A stretch of 64,000 bases of DNA from Ralstonia wenshanensis (GCF_021173085.1 NZ_CP076413.1:1674001-1738000); one strand, 5' to 3'; positions 54,303-63,836 are shown, counted from the stretch's first letter. The notes: a model not told the origin generated them from the letters alone. Program-made: numbers and translations.

Positions 54303-56417
54303 ATGACCGACATTTCGCCCAAGGTTGCTACCCCGGCCAACAATCCGCTGCTCGATTTTTCTGGTCTGCCGCGCTTTGCGGACATCCGTCCCGAACACAT
54401 CACGCCGGCCGTCGACGTACTGCTTGAGCGTGCCGCATCGGCGGTGGCGCAGGTCAAGGACCCCGCCACGCCTGTCAGCTGGAACACCGTCGTCACCGCA
54501 TTGGAAGAGGGGACCGAGCCGTTGGGCCGCGCCTGGGGCATCGTCAGCCATCTGAGCGCCGTCGCCGACACGCCGGAACTGCGCGAAGCCCATGCCGCCA
54601 ATCTGCCGCGTGTGACCGAGTTCTGGTCGGGCCTGGGTCAGGATCTGGAGCTGTTCGAGAAGTACAAGGCGATTGCCGACAGCGCCGAATACGCCACGCT
54701 GTCGCCCGCACGCAAGAAGCTGCTTGAGAACGAACTGCGCGGTTTCCGCCTGGGCGGGGCAGAGCTGCCCGAAGACCAGAAACCGCGCTTTGCCGCCATT
54801 CAGGAGCAGCAGGCGCAACTGACCAAGGCGTTCAGCGACCACGTCCTGGATGCGACCAACGCCTACGCGCTCGTCATCGACGATGAAGCGCGGCTCGCCG
54901 GCCTGCCCGACGACGCCAAGCAGGCGGCACAGGAAGCGGCTCGACGCGACAATCCCGACGCGACGGGCTGGAAGTTCTCGCTGCATTTCCCGTCGTACTT
55001 CCCGGTGCTGCAATACGCAGACGATCGCGCGCTGCGCCGCACGCTGTACGAAGCCAACGTCACGCGCGCATCCGAACTTGGCGCCCAATACGGCGGCGGC
55101 AAGGCCGAATGGGACAACACCGCCAACATGGCTGAACAGCTCACGCTGCGCACTGAAGAAGCGCACATGCTCGGCTATCGCAATTTCGGCGAGGTGTCGC
55201 TCGTGCCGAAGATGGCCGATTCGCCCGAAGACGTGCTGCGCTTCCTGGGTGAGCTGGCCGACCGCGCCCGTCCGTTTGCCGAGAAGGATTGGGAAGAGCT
55301 GCAGGCCTTTGCCAAAACCACGCTCGGCATCGACAAGCTCGAACCGTGGGACATGGCCTACGCCTCGGAAAAGCTGCGCGAGGCACGCTACGCATTCTCC
55401 GAGCAGGAGGTGAAGCAGTATTTCCCGGAACCCGCCGTGCTGGATGGCCTGTTCAATGTCGTGCAAACGCTGTTCTCGGTGAAGATCCAGCCGGAGGCGG
55501 CTGAGGTATGGCACCCGGACGTACGCTTCTTCCGCGTCGAATCTGCCCAGGGCGAATTGCTCGCACAGTTCTACATCGACCTGTACGCGCGCGAAGGCAA
55601 GCGTGGCGGCGCGTGGATGGACGACGCGCGCGGCCGCAAGCTGCTGGGCGAAGCAGGCGTGCAAACCCCGGTGGCCTACCTCACCTGCAACTTCTCCGGC
55701 CCGGTCGGCAACAAGCCCGCGCTGTTCACCCACGACGAGGTGATCACCCTCTTCCACGAGTTCGGCCACGGCCTGCACCACATGCTCACACAGGTGGATG
55801 AGCTGGGCGTCTCGGGCATCAACGGCGTGGAATGGGATGCGGTGGAGCTGCCGTCGCAGTTCATGGAGAACTTCTGCTGGGAATGGGAAGTGCTCTCGCG
55901 CATGACGCGCCACGTGAATTCCGGCGAGCCGCTGCCGCGCAAGCTGTACGACAGCATGCTGGCCGCGAAGAACTTCCAGAACGGCATGGCGACGCTGCGC
56001 CAGATTGTGTTCTCGACGTTCGACATGCACCTGCATACGGACTTCGACCCCAAGGGCACGACGTCGGTGCTGGAGCTGTCGCGCCAGATCAACAATCGCT
56101 TCCACGTGGTGCCGCAGGCCGAGCTGTCGCGCTGGCCGAACACGTTCAGCCACATCTTTGCGGGCGGCTATGCGGCGGGCTATTACAGCTACAAGTGGGC
56201 CGAGGTGCTGTCAGCAGATGCCTATGCGGCTTTTGAAGAGGCCAGCAAGCTGGGGGGCTCGGTGCTCGATGCGGAAACCGGCGCACGCTATCGCCGTGAA
56301 GTGCTGGCCGTTGGCGGCAGCCGCCCGGCCATCGAATCGTTTACGGCCTTCCGCGGTCGCGCACCCAGCATCGATGCACTGTTGCGCCATGGCGGCATGA
56401 TGGCGGAAGCCGCGTAA
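54303..56417 (+). CDS. prlC: Oligopeptidase A (M3 metallopeptidase)
   Basis: PrlC (OpdA) is a cytoplasmic zinc peptidase that degrades signal peptides and other short peptides. The 704-residue protein is of normal length. The zinc motif is LFHEFGHGLHHML (HExGH), the third ligand Glu lies in GVEWDAVELPSQFMENFCWE, and the C-terminal half contains FAGGYAAGYYSYKWAEVLSAD. A hairpin terminator follows the stop. No cofactor gene sits nearby. Confidence 0.96.
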   Translation: MTDISPKVATPANNPLLDFSGLPRFADIRPEHITPAVDVLLERAASAVAQVKDPATPVSWNTVVTALEEGTEPLGRAWGIVSHLSAVADTPELREAHAANLPRVTEFWSGLGQDLELFEKYKAIADSAEYATLSPARKKLLENELRGFRLGGAELPEDQKPRFAAIQEQQAQLTKAFSDHVLDATNAYALVIDDEARLAGLPDDAKQAAQEAARRDNPDATGWKFSLHFPSYFPVLQYADDRALRRTLYEANVTRASELGAQYGGGKAEWDNTANMAEQLTLRTEEAHMLGYRNFGEVSLVPKMADSPEDVLRFLGELADRARPFAEKDWEELQAFAKTTLGIDKLEPWDMAYASEKLREARYAFSEQEVKQYFPEPAVLDGLFNVVQTLFSVKIQPEAAEVWHPDVRFFRVESAQGELLAQFYIDLYAREGKRGGAWMDDARGRKLLGEAGVQTPVAYLTCNFSGPVGNKPALFTHDEVITLFHEFGHGLHHMLTQVDELGVSGINGVEWDAVELPSQFMENFCWEWEVLSRMTRHVNSGEPLPRKLYDSMLAAKNFQNGMATLRQIVFSTFDMHLHTDFDPKGTTSVLELSRQINNRFHVVPQAELSRWPNTFSHIFAGGYAAGYYSYKWAEVLSADAYAAFEEASKLGGSVLDAETGARYRREVLAVGGSRPAIESFTAFRGRAPSIDALLRHGGMMAEAA

Positions 56418-56438
56418 CGGTCTGTTATGCCAGCCATG

Positions 56439-56480
56439 AAAACGCCGCTTCGTGCTAACGCCGAAGCGGCGTTCTCATTC
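56439..56480 (+). terminator. Terminator of prlC
   Basis: AACGCCGCTTCG and CGAAGCGGCGTT form a perfect 12-bp stem with a 9-base loop; the T tail is short and broken. Confidence 0.75.
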
Positions 56481-56566
56481 GAGCCCGCAGCGCTTGATGG
56501 CACAATATCGCACCCCTGAACGGCGCGAAACTGTGCGCTGTCGCCATTTGCAAGGACCGAGCCCTC

Positions 56567-57376
56567 ATGCGTGTCGCAACCTGGAACGTTAACTCTTTGA
56601 AGGTCCGCCTACCGCACGTGCTGCAATGGCTGGCCGAGCGCGAAGCCGACGCAACGCCCATCGACCTGCTCTGCCTGCAGGAACTCAAGCTGCCCGACGA
56701 TCGCTATCCGCTGGCCGAGCTGGACGCCGCCGGCTATTCATCGTTGTTCACAGGTCAGAAGACGTACAACGGTGTCGCCATCCTTGCGCGCAAGGCGTCG
56801 GTGCCTGAAGGCCGCGATGTGGTGAAGAACATCCCCGGTTTTGCCGACGATCAGCAGCGCATCGTGGCCGCCACGTATGACGTGGACGGTGGCCCGGTCC
56901 GCGTGATTTCTGCCTACATTCCGAACGGGCAGGCACTCGACTCCGACAAGTTCGTCTACAAGCTGCGCTGGCTGGAAGCACTGCAGGCGTGGCTGACGAG
57001 CGAGATGGCGGCAAACCCACGACTGATGCTGCTGGGAGATTTCAACATCGCCCCCGAAGACCGGGATGTGCACGACCCGAAAAAGTGGGAAGGCCAGAAC
57101 CTGGTGTCGCCGGAAGAACGCGCGGCGTTTCGTGCGATGCAAGGCGCCGGGCTGGTCGATGCCTTCCGCATGTTCGAGCAGGAAGACAAGCTGTTCTCAT
57201 GGTGGGATTACCGCATGTTCGGCTTCAAGCGCAATGCCGGCCTGCGGATCGACCACATCATGCTGTCGCCTGAGCTCGCCAAGCTGTGCGAGTCGTGCCA
57301 TATCGACCGCGTGCCGCGCACGTGGGAGCAGCCCTCAGACCACACCCCCGTCGTCGCCGCCTTGCGCAGCGCATAA
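56567..57376 (+). CDS. xthA: Exodeoxyribonuclease III
   Basis: XthA is an AP endonuclease and 3'-5' exonuclease in base-excision repair. The 269-residue protein has RVATWNVNSLKVRLPHVLQW (Asn), LCLQELKLPDDRYP (metal Glu), YIPNGQALDSDKFVYKLRWL, LLGDFNIAPEDRDVHDP (catalytic Asp and Asn), GLRIDHIMLSPEL and SDHTPVVAAL (Asp-His). hpaR begins 12 bp after its stop on the same strand, so xthA transcription may enter hpaR. Confidence 0.95.
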   Translation: MRVATWNVNSLKVRLPHVLQWLAEREADATPIDLLCLQELKLPDDRYPLAELDAAGYSSLFTGQKTYNGVAILARKASVPEGRDVVKNIPGFADDQQRIVAATYDVDGGPVRVISAYIPNGQALDSDKFVYKLRWLEALQAWLTSEMAANPRLMLLGDFNIAPEDRDVHDPKKWEGQNLVSPEERAAFRAMQGAGLVDAFRMFEQEDKLFSWWDYRMFGFKRNAGLRIDHIMLSPELAKLCESCHIDRVPRTWEQPSDHTPVVAALRSA

Positions 57377-57388
57377 GGAGCGCCCCGC

Positions 57389-57853
57389 ATGGCTTCTGCT
57401 TTCAAGCACCGCAATCTTCCGCATCTCCTGCTGCGCGCCCGTGAGACCTTCATGGCGCGCTTTCGGCCGATCCTGCGCGAGCACGGCATCACCGAGCAGC
57501 AATGGCGCGTGCTGCGTACGCTCAACGATACCGGCGACATGGAGCCCAACCAGCTCGCCGATGCATGTCTGATCCTGAGTCCGAGCCTGACGCGCATGCT
57601 GGCCGCAATGGAACAGTCCGAGATGATCGTGCGGACAAAGTCGTCGGTGGACCAGCGCCGGCAGGTGATTTCGCTCACGCCCAAGAGCCGCCAGTTCCTG
57701 GCCGATGTGGAGCCGCAAGTGGATGCGGAATACGCACGCATCGAAGCGCAGTTGGGCCGCGCACGGCTGGACGCGCTCTACGCCGCCATCGACGAATCGA
57801 TCCACGTCATGGAAACGCACACGCCGATGGGGCGTTTCACTGGCGACGAGTAA
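57389..57853 (+). CDS. hpaR: MarR-family regulator HpaR of homoprotocatechuate degradation
   Basis: A 154-residue MarR-type winged-helix repressor with the HpaR subgroup features: LLLRARETFMARFRPILREHGITEQQWRVLRTL (abridged), the recognition helix in LSPSLTRMLAAMEQSEMIVR and the wing SSVDQRRQVISLTPKSRQ. HpaR represses the meta-cleavage operon until homoprotocatechuate or a related aromatic acid is present. AAGGAGCGCCCC precedes the ATG. It is convergent with hpaI, 6 bp apart, so the regulator sits at the far end of the operon it likely controls. Confidence 0.93.
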   Translation: MASAFKHRNLPHLLLRARETFMARFRPILREHGITEQQWRVLRTLNDTGDMEPNQLADACLILSPSLTRMLAAMEQSEMIVRTKSSVDQRRQVISLTPKSRQFLADVEPQVDAEYARIEAQLGRARLDALYAAIDESIHVMETHTPMGRFTGDE

Positions 57854-57859
57854 CGCCCA

Positions 57860-58666
57860 TCAATACACGCTGCCGCCCGCCTGCGGCTTGGCAGCGTCTT
57901 CCGCCCTGAATGCCTGGGCCAGCTGTTCGGCGCTACGCGCCAGCAGCGTGACATCCGTTCCCACCGCCACGAAGGTCGCACCGAGCGACAGATAGTGCTT
58001 CGCCTGCGCCTGGTCGGCCGACAGAATGCCCGCCGCCTTTCCGGACGCAACGATGCGCCGAATCGCGCCGTCGATCGCGTTGCGGACTTCCGGATGCCCC
58101 GGCGCGCCGAGGTGCCCCATGGATGCCGCGAGATCACCAGGGCCAATGAAGACGCCGTCGACGCCTTGCACGGCAAGAATCGCGTCGAGATGCTCCAGGC
58201 TCTCAGCAGTTTCGACCTGAATCAGCGTGCACATCTGCGCGTCGGCCTGGTGGAGGTAATCGTCCACGCGGTTCCAACGCGATGCGCGCGCCAGCGCACT
58301 GCCAACGCCGCGAATTCCGTTCGGGGGATAGCGCATCGATTCGACGGCGGCACGCGCCTCGTCGGCGTTCTGGACCATCGGCACGAGCAGGGTCTGCGCG
58401 CCGATATCGAGCAGGCGCTTGATCTCGACCGGATCGTTCCACGCGGGCCGCACAATGGGATGCGATGCATACGGCGCAACCGCCTGCAATTGCGCGAGTG
58501 TCGATTGCAGTTGGTTCGGGGCATGCTCGTTGTCGATCAGCAGCCAGTCGAAGCCGGCACCGGCCACGATCTCTGCCGGGTACGGATGCGTCATTGCGAG
58601 CCACAGGCCAATCTGCGGCCGGCGTTCTGCCAACGCACGCTTGAAGTTGTTCACCGGAAGCTGCAT
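57860..58666 (-). CDS. hpaI: 4-hydroxy-2-oxoheptanedioate aldolase
   Basis: HpaI is a class II, metal-dependent aldolase that splits 4-hydroxy-2-oxoheptanedioate into pyruvate and succinate semialdehyde, the final pathway step. The 268-residue protein has [34 protein letters not shown] (abridged; His as base), the Arg in [15 protein letters not shown], the metal Glu in [17 protein letters not shown] and [15 protein letters not shown] (metal Asp). It is the last gene of the operon. Confidence 0.95.
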   Translation of the reverse strand: MQLPVNNFKRALAERRPQIGLWLAMTHPYPAEIVAGAGFDWLLIDNEHAPNQLQSTLAQLQAVAPYASHPIVRPAWNDPVEIKRLLDIGAQTLLVPMVQNADEARAAVESMRYPPNGIRGVGSALARASRWNRVDDYLHQADAQMCTLIQVETAESLEHLDAILAVQGVDGVFIGPGDLAASMGHLGAPGHPEVRNAIDGAIRRIVASGKAAGILSADQAQAKHYLSLGATFVAVGTDVTLLARSAEQLAQAFRAEDAAKPQAGGSVY

Positions 58667-58702
58667 CGCGAGGACATCCTTTGAGCGTTAGACGGTTGAC
58701 GG

Positions 58703-59506
58703 TCAGACAAAATGGCAGGCGATGCTGCCAAATGGACCGTAATCGCAATGAAATGTATCACCCGGCCGCGCCGGCACTGGCCGCGTGAACGATCCGCCAA
58801 GGATCACCTGGCCCGGTTCCAGCGCCCCGCCGTGCGGCGCCAGCTTGTTGGCAAGCCACACGACACCGTTGGCCGGGTGGTTCAGTACGCCGGCCGCCAC
58901 GCCCGTCTCTTCGATGACGGCATTGCGTGAAAAGATCGCACTGACCCAGCGCAGGTCCACATCGCGCATACGGATGGGTCGGCCGCCCATCACGACCCCG
59001 GCATTGGCGGCGTTGTCGGCGATTGTGTCGAACACCTTGCGCGGACGCCCGCTGTCCGGATCGATCGATTGGGAACGCGCGTCGATGATCTCCAGCGCCG
59101 GTATCACGTGGTCCACCGCGTCGTACACATCGAACAGCGTCACCTCCGGCCCTTCCAGCCGCTTGCCGAGCACGAAGGCAAGCTCCACCTCCACGCGCGG
59201 CACGATGAAGCGGCTGGCGGGGATCTCACTGCCCTCGGCAAAGAACATGTCGTCAAGCAGCGCGCCGTAGTCCGGCTCGTCGATCTGTGAAGACTGCTGC
59301 ATGGCGCGCGACGTCAAGCCGATCTTGTGGCCCTTCAGGCGCCGCCCCGTCGCCAGCTTCATCGCGACCCATTCGCGCTGAATGGCGTAGGCATCGTCGA
59401 TGGTGATGTCGGGGTAGTCAAGCGAAACCTGGCGGATCTGCCTGCGGTCGATCTCGGCCTGGTGCAAGCGGCGCGCGATGGCCTGGATGGTCGTGGTGTC
59501 GAGCAT
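58703..59506 (-). CDS. hpaH: 2-oxo-hept-4-ene-1,7-dioate hydratase
   Basis: HpaH adds water to 2-oxohept-4-ene-1,7-dioate to give the substrate of HpaI. The 267-residue protein belongs to the FAH-like hydratase family: HKIGLTSRAMQQSSQIDEPDYG (abridged), VPRVEVELAFVLGKRLEGPEVT with the metal Glu residues, PALEIIDARS and the C-terminal LEPGQVILGGSFTRPVPARPGD. It lies 36 bp upstream of hpaI and 3 bp after hpaF. Confidence 0.94.
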   Translation of the reverse strand: MLDTTTIQAIARRLHQAEIDRRQIRQVSLDYPDITIDDAYAIQREWVAMKLATGRRLKGHKIGLTSRAMQQSSQIDEPDYGALLDDMFFAEGSEIPASRFIVPRVEVELAFVLGKRLEGPEVTLFDVYDAVDHVIPALEIIDARSQSIDPDSGRPRKVFDTIADNAANAGVVMGGRPIRMRDVDLRWVSAIFSRNAVIEETGVAAGVLNHPANGVVWLANKLAPHGGALEPGQVILGGSFTRPVPARPGDTFHCDYGPFGSIACHFV

Positions 59507-59509
59507 GCG

Positions 59510-59899
59510 TCAAGCCTTGCGAAAGCGCGCGTGGATGTTGTTGTGCTTATAGCTGCCGCCCTCGTCGAACTCGGTCAACTCCATCGACAGCGCCAGATAG
59601 CGGCGCGCGAAGGCTTCCGAAAAATGCGCCTTGATTGCCTCGAACAGCGCATCGCACGCGGCTTTCTTGACCTCGGGCGTACGGCCCGCTGCGATCTTGA
59701 GCGTGACGTGGACGAAGGCGTCGTCCTCCTTGCCGTCGGCCACGCGGTAGTCGGTCAGCTTGATGGCGCGCGAGCGGATACCCCCAGTCGGAAACACGCC
59801 GTTCTGCGCCATCAGCGTCTCGTTTATCGTCTGCAGCAATTGCGGGATACGGGCGTCGTCGCCCAGGTTGTTGGTGTATTCGACGATCACATGCGGCAT
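59510..59899 (-). CDS. hpaF: 5-carboxymethyl-2-hydroxymuconate delta-isomerase
   Basis: HpaF is a 129-residue tautomerase-superfamily enzyme with the catalytic N-terminal Pro exposed after Met removal (MPHVIVEYTNNLGDDARIPQ). Arg residues in GGIRSRAIKLTDYRVADG shape the active site. The open frame runs 152 codons further upstream, inside hpaD, but homology and the ATG at 59899 (11 bp from the hpaD stop) mark the real start. It works between HpaE and HpaG. Confidence 0.94.
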   Translation of the reverse strand: MPHVIVEYTNNLGDDARIPQLLQTINETLMAQNGVFPTGGIRSRAIKLTDYRVADGKEDDAFVHVTLKIAAGRTPEVKKAACDALFEAIKAHFSEAFARRYLALSMELTEFDEGGSYKHNNIHARFRKA

Positions 59900-59909
59900 G
59901 GCGACCTCC

Positions 59910-60779
59910 TCAAACTCCAGTTTGACCACGCGTGGGCAACGGAAAGATCGCGTTGATCTGCCCCGTGCCAGAACTGGCGAAATACTCGGTGACGACTTCG
60001 ACGCCCCGGTCATAGGCATCCCAGCCAAGCAGGCCGAGCAGCATGGCCGTGTCGTGCATACCGCCCTCGCCTTCGCACAGCGACGCGTATTCTGGCAGCA
60101 TCGCGCAGAAGGTCTTCCAGTCGCCCTGCTTCCACAGCTCGACCACACGCAGATCAACCTGCTTGAAGAATTCGCGGCTGATCTGGTGGATGGATTCTTC
60201 GGGGCTGCCGTTATCGTTGAAGCGGTGCGAGAGCGATCCGCTGGCGAGGAACGCGACGGTGCTGTCGCTCGCCTCGATGGCTTCGAGCAGCGCGGCGCCG
60301 AAGTGGCGGCTTTCATCCAGTTTGTGCCACGCGCACCAGCCCGCGATCGACACAACCTTGAAGTGCTGGTCGCTGTTCATGTATCGCATCGGTACCAGCG
60401 TGCCGTACTCCAGCTCGAGGCTGTCGATTTCGTGCGCACGCGTGAACACGCCGCGCGCCGTTGCCGTCTCTGCAATCAATTGGCCCAGCGCCGGATTGCC
60501 GGGATAGGCATACCGCATGTCCTTGATGAAATGCGGCAGCTCGTTGCTCGTGTAAACGCCTTCGAAGCGCGCGTTGCAGTTGACGTGATAGCCGGCGTTG
60601 ACTAGCCAGTGCACGTCGGACACGACGATGGTGTCCACCCCCAAGTCGCGGCAGCGCTGCCCGATGATGCGGTGGCCCTCGATGGCCGCCGCGCGGCAGC
60701 CATGGTGCTTGCCCGGCAGTTCCGACAGGTACATCGACGGCACGTGGGTGATCTTCGCGGCCAAGGCCAACTTGCCCAT
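59910..60779 (-). CDS. hpaD: 3,4-dihydroxyphenylacetate 2,3-dioxygenase
   Basis: HpaD opens the ring of homoprotocatechuate by extradiol (meta) cleavage. The 289-residue protein is of the class III LigB/HpaD type: AAKITHVPSMYLSELPGKHHGCRAAAIEGH (abridged), with iron-binding His near the N-terminus, TIVVSDVHWLVNAGYHVN, HFKVVSIAGWCAWHKLDESRHFG (abridged) and FLASGSLSHRFN. The genes on both sides are consistent with this. A GTGTCTCC word occurs twice in the 42-bp gap to hpaE. Confidence 0.95.
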   Translation of the reverse strand: MGKLALAAKITHVPSMYLSELPGKHHGCRAAAIEGHRIIGQRCRDLGVDTIVVSDVHWLVNAGYHVNCNARFEGVYTSNELPHFIKDMRYAYPGNPALGQLIAETATARGVFTRAHEIDSLELEYGTLVPMRYMNSDQHFKVVSIAGWCAWHKLDESRHFGAALLEAIEASDSTVAFLASGSLSHRFNDNGSPEESIHQISREFFKQVDLRVVELWKQGDWKTFCAMLPEYASLCEGEGGMHDTAMLLGLLGWDAYDRGVEVVTEYFASSGTGQINAIFPLPTRGQTGV

Positions 60780-60821
60780 GGTGTCTCCTTCCGCCCTTGT
60801 TGTGGTGTCTCCGGCGGTGCG

Positions 60822-62303
60822 TCAAACGCCCCAGCGCGGAATGTGGTGGCTACCCATCGAGATACAGACGTTCTTGATCTCGGCAAACACCTCCAGACTG
60901 TACTCGCCGCCCTCGCGCCCGGTGCCGGATGCTTTGACACCCCCAAACGGCTGGCGCAAGTCGCGCACATTCTGGCTGTTGACGAATACCATGCCGGCCT
61001 CGATACCGCGGGCCACGCGGTGCACCTTGCCCACATCCTGCGTCCAGATGTACGAGGCCAGACCGTATTCCACGTCATTGGCGAGCTTCAAGCCATTGGC
61101 CTCATCCTTGAACGGGATCAGGCAAGCCACCGGGCCAAAGATCTCTTCCTGCGCCACCCGCATGCGGTTGTCAACGTTGGCCAGCACCGTGGGCGCAACG
61201 AAGTTGCCGTTCTGCAGGTGGGCGGGCAGCCCGGCAGGCTTCTCCGCGCCGCCAGCCAGAATCTTCGCGCCTTCCTGTTCGCCCAGGCGGATGTAGCTCG
61301 TCACCTTCTCCCAATGGGCGCGCGTGATCATCGAGCCGACATGGGTCTTTTCATCCGCTGGGTCGCCCACCACAAGCCGCTTGGCACGCTCGGCAAACTT
61401 GTTCACGAAATCGTCGTAGATGCTCTCTTGCACGAAGATGCGCGAGCCGGCTGTGCAGCGCTCGCCGTTGATCGAGAAGATGGTGAACAGCGACGCATCC
61501 AGCGCGCGATCCAGGTCCGCATCGTCGAAGATCAGCACGGGCGATTTGCCGCCCAGCTCCATCGAGAATTTCTTCAGGCCGGCGCGCTCCATGATGCGCT
61601 TGCCGGTGGTCGTGCCGCCGGTGAACGACACCACCCGCACATCCGGATGGCGCACCAGAGCGTCGCCTGCCGTGGCGCCATAGCCTTGCACCACGTTCAG
61701 CACGCCCGGCGGAACACCGGCTTCCAGCGCCAGGCGGCCGAGTTGATCCGCTGTCAGCGGCGACAGCTCCGACATCTTCAGCACCGCCGTATTGCCAAGC
61801 GCCAGGCACGGCGCGACCTTCCAGGTGGCTGTCATGAACGGCACGTTCCACGGCGAGATCAACGCGCAAACGCCCACCGGCTGATACAGCGTGTAGTTCA
61901 GCATCTGGTCATCGACCGGATATGTGCGGCCGTTGACCTGCGTGCACACCTCGGCGAAGAAATGGAAGTTCTCGGAAGCACGCGGAATAAGCTGCTTGCT
62001 CGTCTGCGCGATCGGCAGACCGGTGTCCATCGTTTCCAGCGCAGCCAGGTGCGGCACGTTCTGCTCGATCAGCTCGCCCAAGCGGCGCATCAGCTTGGCG
62101 CGCTGCTTGGCCGGCGTGTTGGCCCAGGCCGGGAATGCAGCCTTGGCCGCCGCCACAGCCGCGTTGATCTCCGCCTCACCGCCCGATGCGACCTCGGCTA
62201 TGGCCTCGCCCGTGGCCGGATTGGTCGTGACGAAACGCTCGACGCTGTCGACCTCGCGGCCGTCGATCCAATGCTTGACAGGGTCCATGTTGACGCGGCT
62301 CAT
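60822..62303 (-). CDS. hpaE: 5-carboxymethyl-2-hydroxymuconate semialdehyde dehydrogenase
   Basis: HpaE oxidises the ring-cleavage product with NAD+. The 493-residue aldehyde dehydrogenase has VCALISPWNVPFMTATWKVAPCLALGNT (abridged), the nucleotide-binding FTGGTTTGKRIMERAG, the catalytic Glu in MELGGKSPVLIF and the catalytic Cys in NGERCTAGSRIFV. Its ATG overlaps the hpaG2 stop by 4 bp. The general family is certain; the specific substrate rests on the operon. Confidence 0.95.
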   Translation of the reverse strand: MSRVNMDPVKHWIDGREVDSVERFVTTNPATGEAIAEVASGGEAEINAAVAAAKAAFPAWANTPAKQRAKLMRRLGELIEQNVPHLAALETMDTGLPIAQTSKQLIPRASENFHFFAEVCTQVNGRTYPVDDQMLNYTLYQPVGVCALISPWNVPFMTATWKVAPCLALGNTAVLKMSELSPLTADQLGRLALEAGVPPGVLNVVQGYGATAGDALVRHPDVRVVSFTGGTTTGKRIMERAGLKKFSMELGGKSPVLIFDDADLDRALDASLFTIFSINGERCTAGSRIFVQESIYDDFVNKFAERAKRLVVGDPADEKTHVGSMITRAHWEKVTSYIRLGEQEGAKILAGGAEKPAGLPAHLQNGNFVAPTVLANVDNRMRVAQEEIFGPVACLIPFKDEANGLKLANDVEYGLASYIWTQDVGKVHRVARGIEAGMVFVNSQNVRDLRQPFGGVKASGTGREGGEYSLEVFAEIKNVCISMGSHHIPRWGV

Positions 62304-63070
62304 GCGGGCTCCTTGTTCGGTTCTTCGGCAACGATGGTGCTCACCAGCCGGCCGATGCCTTCAATTTCGGTGATGACTTCGTCGCCGGGTTGCGTATCGG
62401 CCAAACCCTCGGGCGTGCCGGTCAGGATCATGTCGCCGGGGCTGAGCGTCATGAAGCTGGAGAACCACGCTATCAGCGCCGGAACGTCGAAGATCATGTC
62501 GCGCGTGTTGCCCTCTTGCGTGACACGGCCGTTGACGGTAGTGCGCAGCGCGAGTTGCATCGGATCGGGCACATCGTCGCGGTCGACGAGCCATGGCCCG
62601 ATGGGCGTGCACGTGTCTCGGCTTTTCACACGCAGGTTCGGGCGGCAGTAGTTCTCGAGGTAATCGCGGATGGCGTAATCGTTGGCCACCGTATATCCAG
62701 CCACGTATTCATAGGCGTGCTCGCGCGGCACATTGCGCGCGGTCTTGCCGATCACCACGACCAGCTCGCATTCGTAATGCATGAACGCGACGCCAAGCGG
62801 GCGCACGGTGTGGGCGCGATGGCCAATCAGCGTATTTGGCCCTTTCAGGAACGCGAGCGGCTCCTCGGGCGCTTTGAAGGCCAATTCCTTGGCGTGATCG
62901 GCGTAGTTCAGGCCCAGCGCGAAGACCGTGCGTGGCTGGAGCGGCGGTAACCAGAGGACTTCGGTTTCGTGCAAGACGCGGCCGTCGGCCAGTCTGAGGC
63001 GGGTGTCGTCGCCGGGCATGGCCGTGGCGTGACGGATCGCGCCGTCATAGGCAATACGCGCGTGTTTCAT
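62300..63070 (-). CDS. hpaG2: HpaG2: FAH-family decarboxylase/isomerase, C-terminal-type subunit
   Basis: A 256-residue FAH-fold protein corresponding to the C-terminal half of E. coli HpaG, which both decarboxylates 5-oxopent-3-ene-1,2,5-tricarboxylate and isomerises the product. Visible are ALGLNYADHAKELAFKAPEEPLAFLKGPN (abridged), FMHYECELVVVIGKTARNVPRE with the metal Glu residues, IGPWLVDRDDVPDP and LSPGDMILTGTPEGLADTQPGD. It overlaps both neighbours by 4 bp. It lacks fusion to HpaG1, unlike in E. coli. Confidence 0.92.
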   Translation of the reverse strand: MKHARIAYDGAIRHATAMPGDDTRLRLADGRVLHETEVLWLPPLQPRTVFALGLNYADHAKELAFKAPEEPLAFLKGPNTLIGHRAHTVRPLGVAFMHYECELVVVIGKTARNVPREHAYEYVAGYTVANDYAIRDYLENYCRPNLRVKSRDTCTPIGPWLVDRDDVPDPMQLALRTTVNGRVTQEGNTRDMIFDVPALIAWFSSFMTLSPGDMILTGTPEGLADTQPGDEVITEIEGIGRLVSTIVAEEPNKEPA

Positions 63071-63816
63071 CGCGAAACCTCCGATTGGCGGATCAACGTG
63101 GTCGTCAGTGTGCCAATGCGGGCGATGTCGATATCGATGCGATCCCCTGCGCGCGCCAGCGGCGGATTCTCCGGCATGCCAACGAGCAGCACATCGCCCG
63201 CTTCAAGCGTCATGAATGCCGTCACGTCGGCAAGCAGTTGTGCGACGGGCCGCACCAGCCTCGATGTATTTGCGCGCTGTTTGATCTCACCGTTAATGCG
63301 CACGGTGATATCGAGCGCATCAGCATCAGGCACATCATCGCGATCGACTGTCCATGGCCCCATCGGACAAAAGCCATCGCGGCACTTGTGGCGGATCGCC
63401 GGGCGGTAGTAGCTCGCATGCGGCACGGTCAGGTCATTGACGATCGTGTAGCCGGCGATGAAATCCGCGGCGCGCAACGCCGGCACACGCGTGGCTGTAC
63501 GACTGATCACCACGCCCAGGCAGGCACCGGCCCAAACGCCGTCGATGTCTGCCGGAAGCACGACATCGTGGTCATGACCAATGCGCGTGTTTGCCGGTTT
63601 GAGATAGAGGATGGGCGCCTTAGGCGGCCCTTGGTAAGGCGGCGCAGATAGCGCGTCGCCAAGCGCATCCAGTTCGTCGCGGTAGTTCAGTAACGCGCCG
63701 ACGACGGTACCTTCGACCGGCGGCAGCCAACGAAACGAACTGGCACACTCCGCGGCGGATGCAAACACCGTCTCCACGACTTGACCTTCCGGCAATACCA
63801 CTCTGCCTCGCAGCAT
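63067..63816 (-). CDS. hpaG1: HpaG1: FAH-family decarboxylase/isomerase, N-terminal-type subunit
   Basis: A 249-residue FAH-fold protein, the counterpart of the N-terminal half of E. coli HpaG: APILYLKPANTRIGHDHDVVLPAD (abridged), GACLGVVISRTATRVPA, GFCPMGPWTVDRDDV and LEAGDVLLVGMPENPPLARAGD. It is the first gene of the operon; an operator-like palindrome and promoter lie 21-61 bp upstream. The gene order G1-G2-E-D-F-H-I is as in enterobacterial hpa clusters. hpaBC, which make homoprotocatechuate, are not in the window. Confidence 0.92.
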   Translation of the reverse strand: MLRGRVVLPEGQVVETVFASAAECASSFRWLPPVEGTVVGALLNYRDELDALGDALSAPPYQGPPKAPILYLKPANTRIGHDHDVVLPADIDGVWAGACLGVVISRTATRVPALRAADFIAGYTIVNDLTVPHASYYRPAIRHKCRDGFCPMGPWTVDRDDVPDADALDITVRINGEIKQRANTSRLVRPVAQLLADVTAFMTLEAGDVLLVGMPENPPLARAGDRIDIDIARIGTLTTTLIRQSEVSR

Positions 63817-63836
63817 GGCGTCTCCCGCCCCATATA

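Noticed and set aside
54153-56153. A 666-codon minus-strand frame opposite prlC
   Set aside because: Antisense shadow; prlC has its full zinc motif on the plus strand.
60609-62651. A 680-codon plus-strand frame opposite hpaE/hpaG2
   Set aside because: Antisense shadow of certain genes; the translation is low in structure motifs and rich in Arg/His/Gln.
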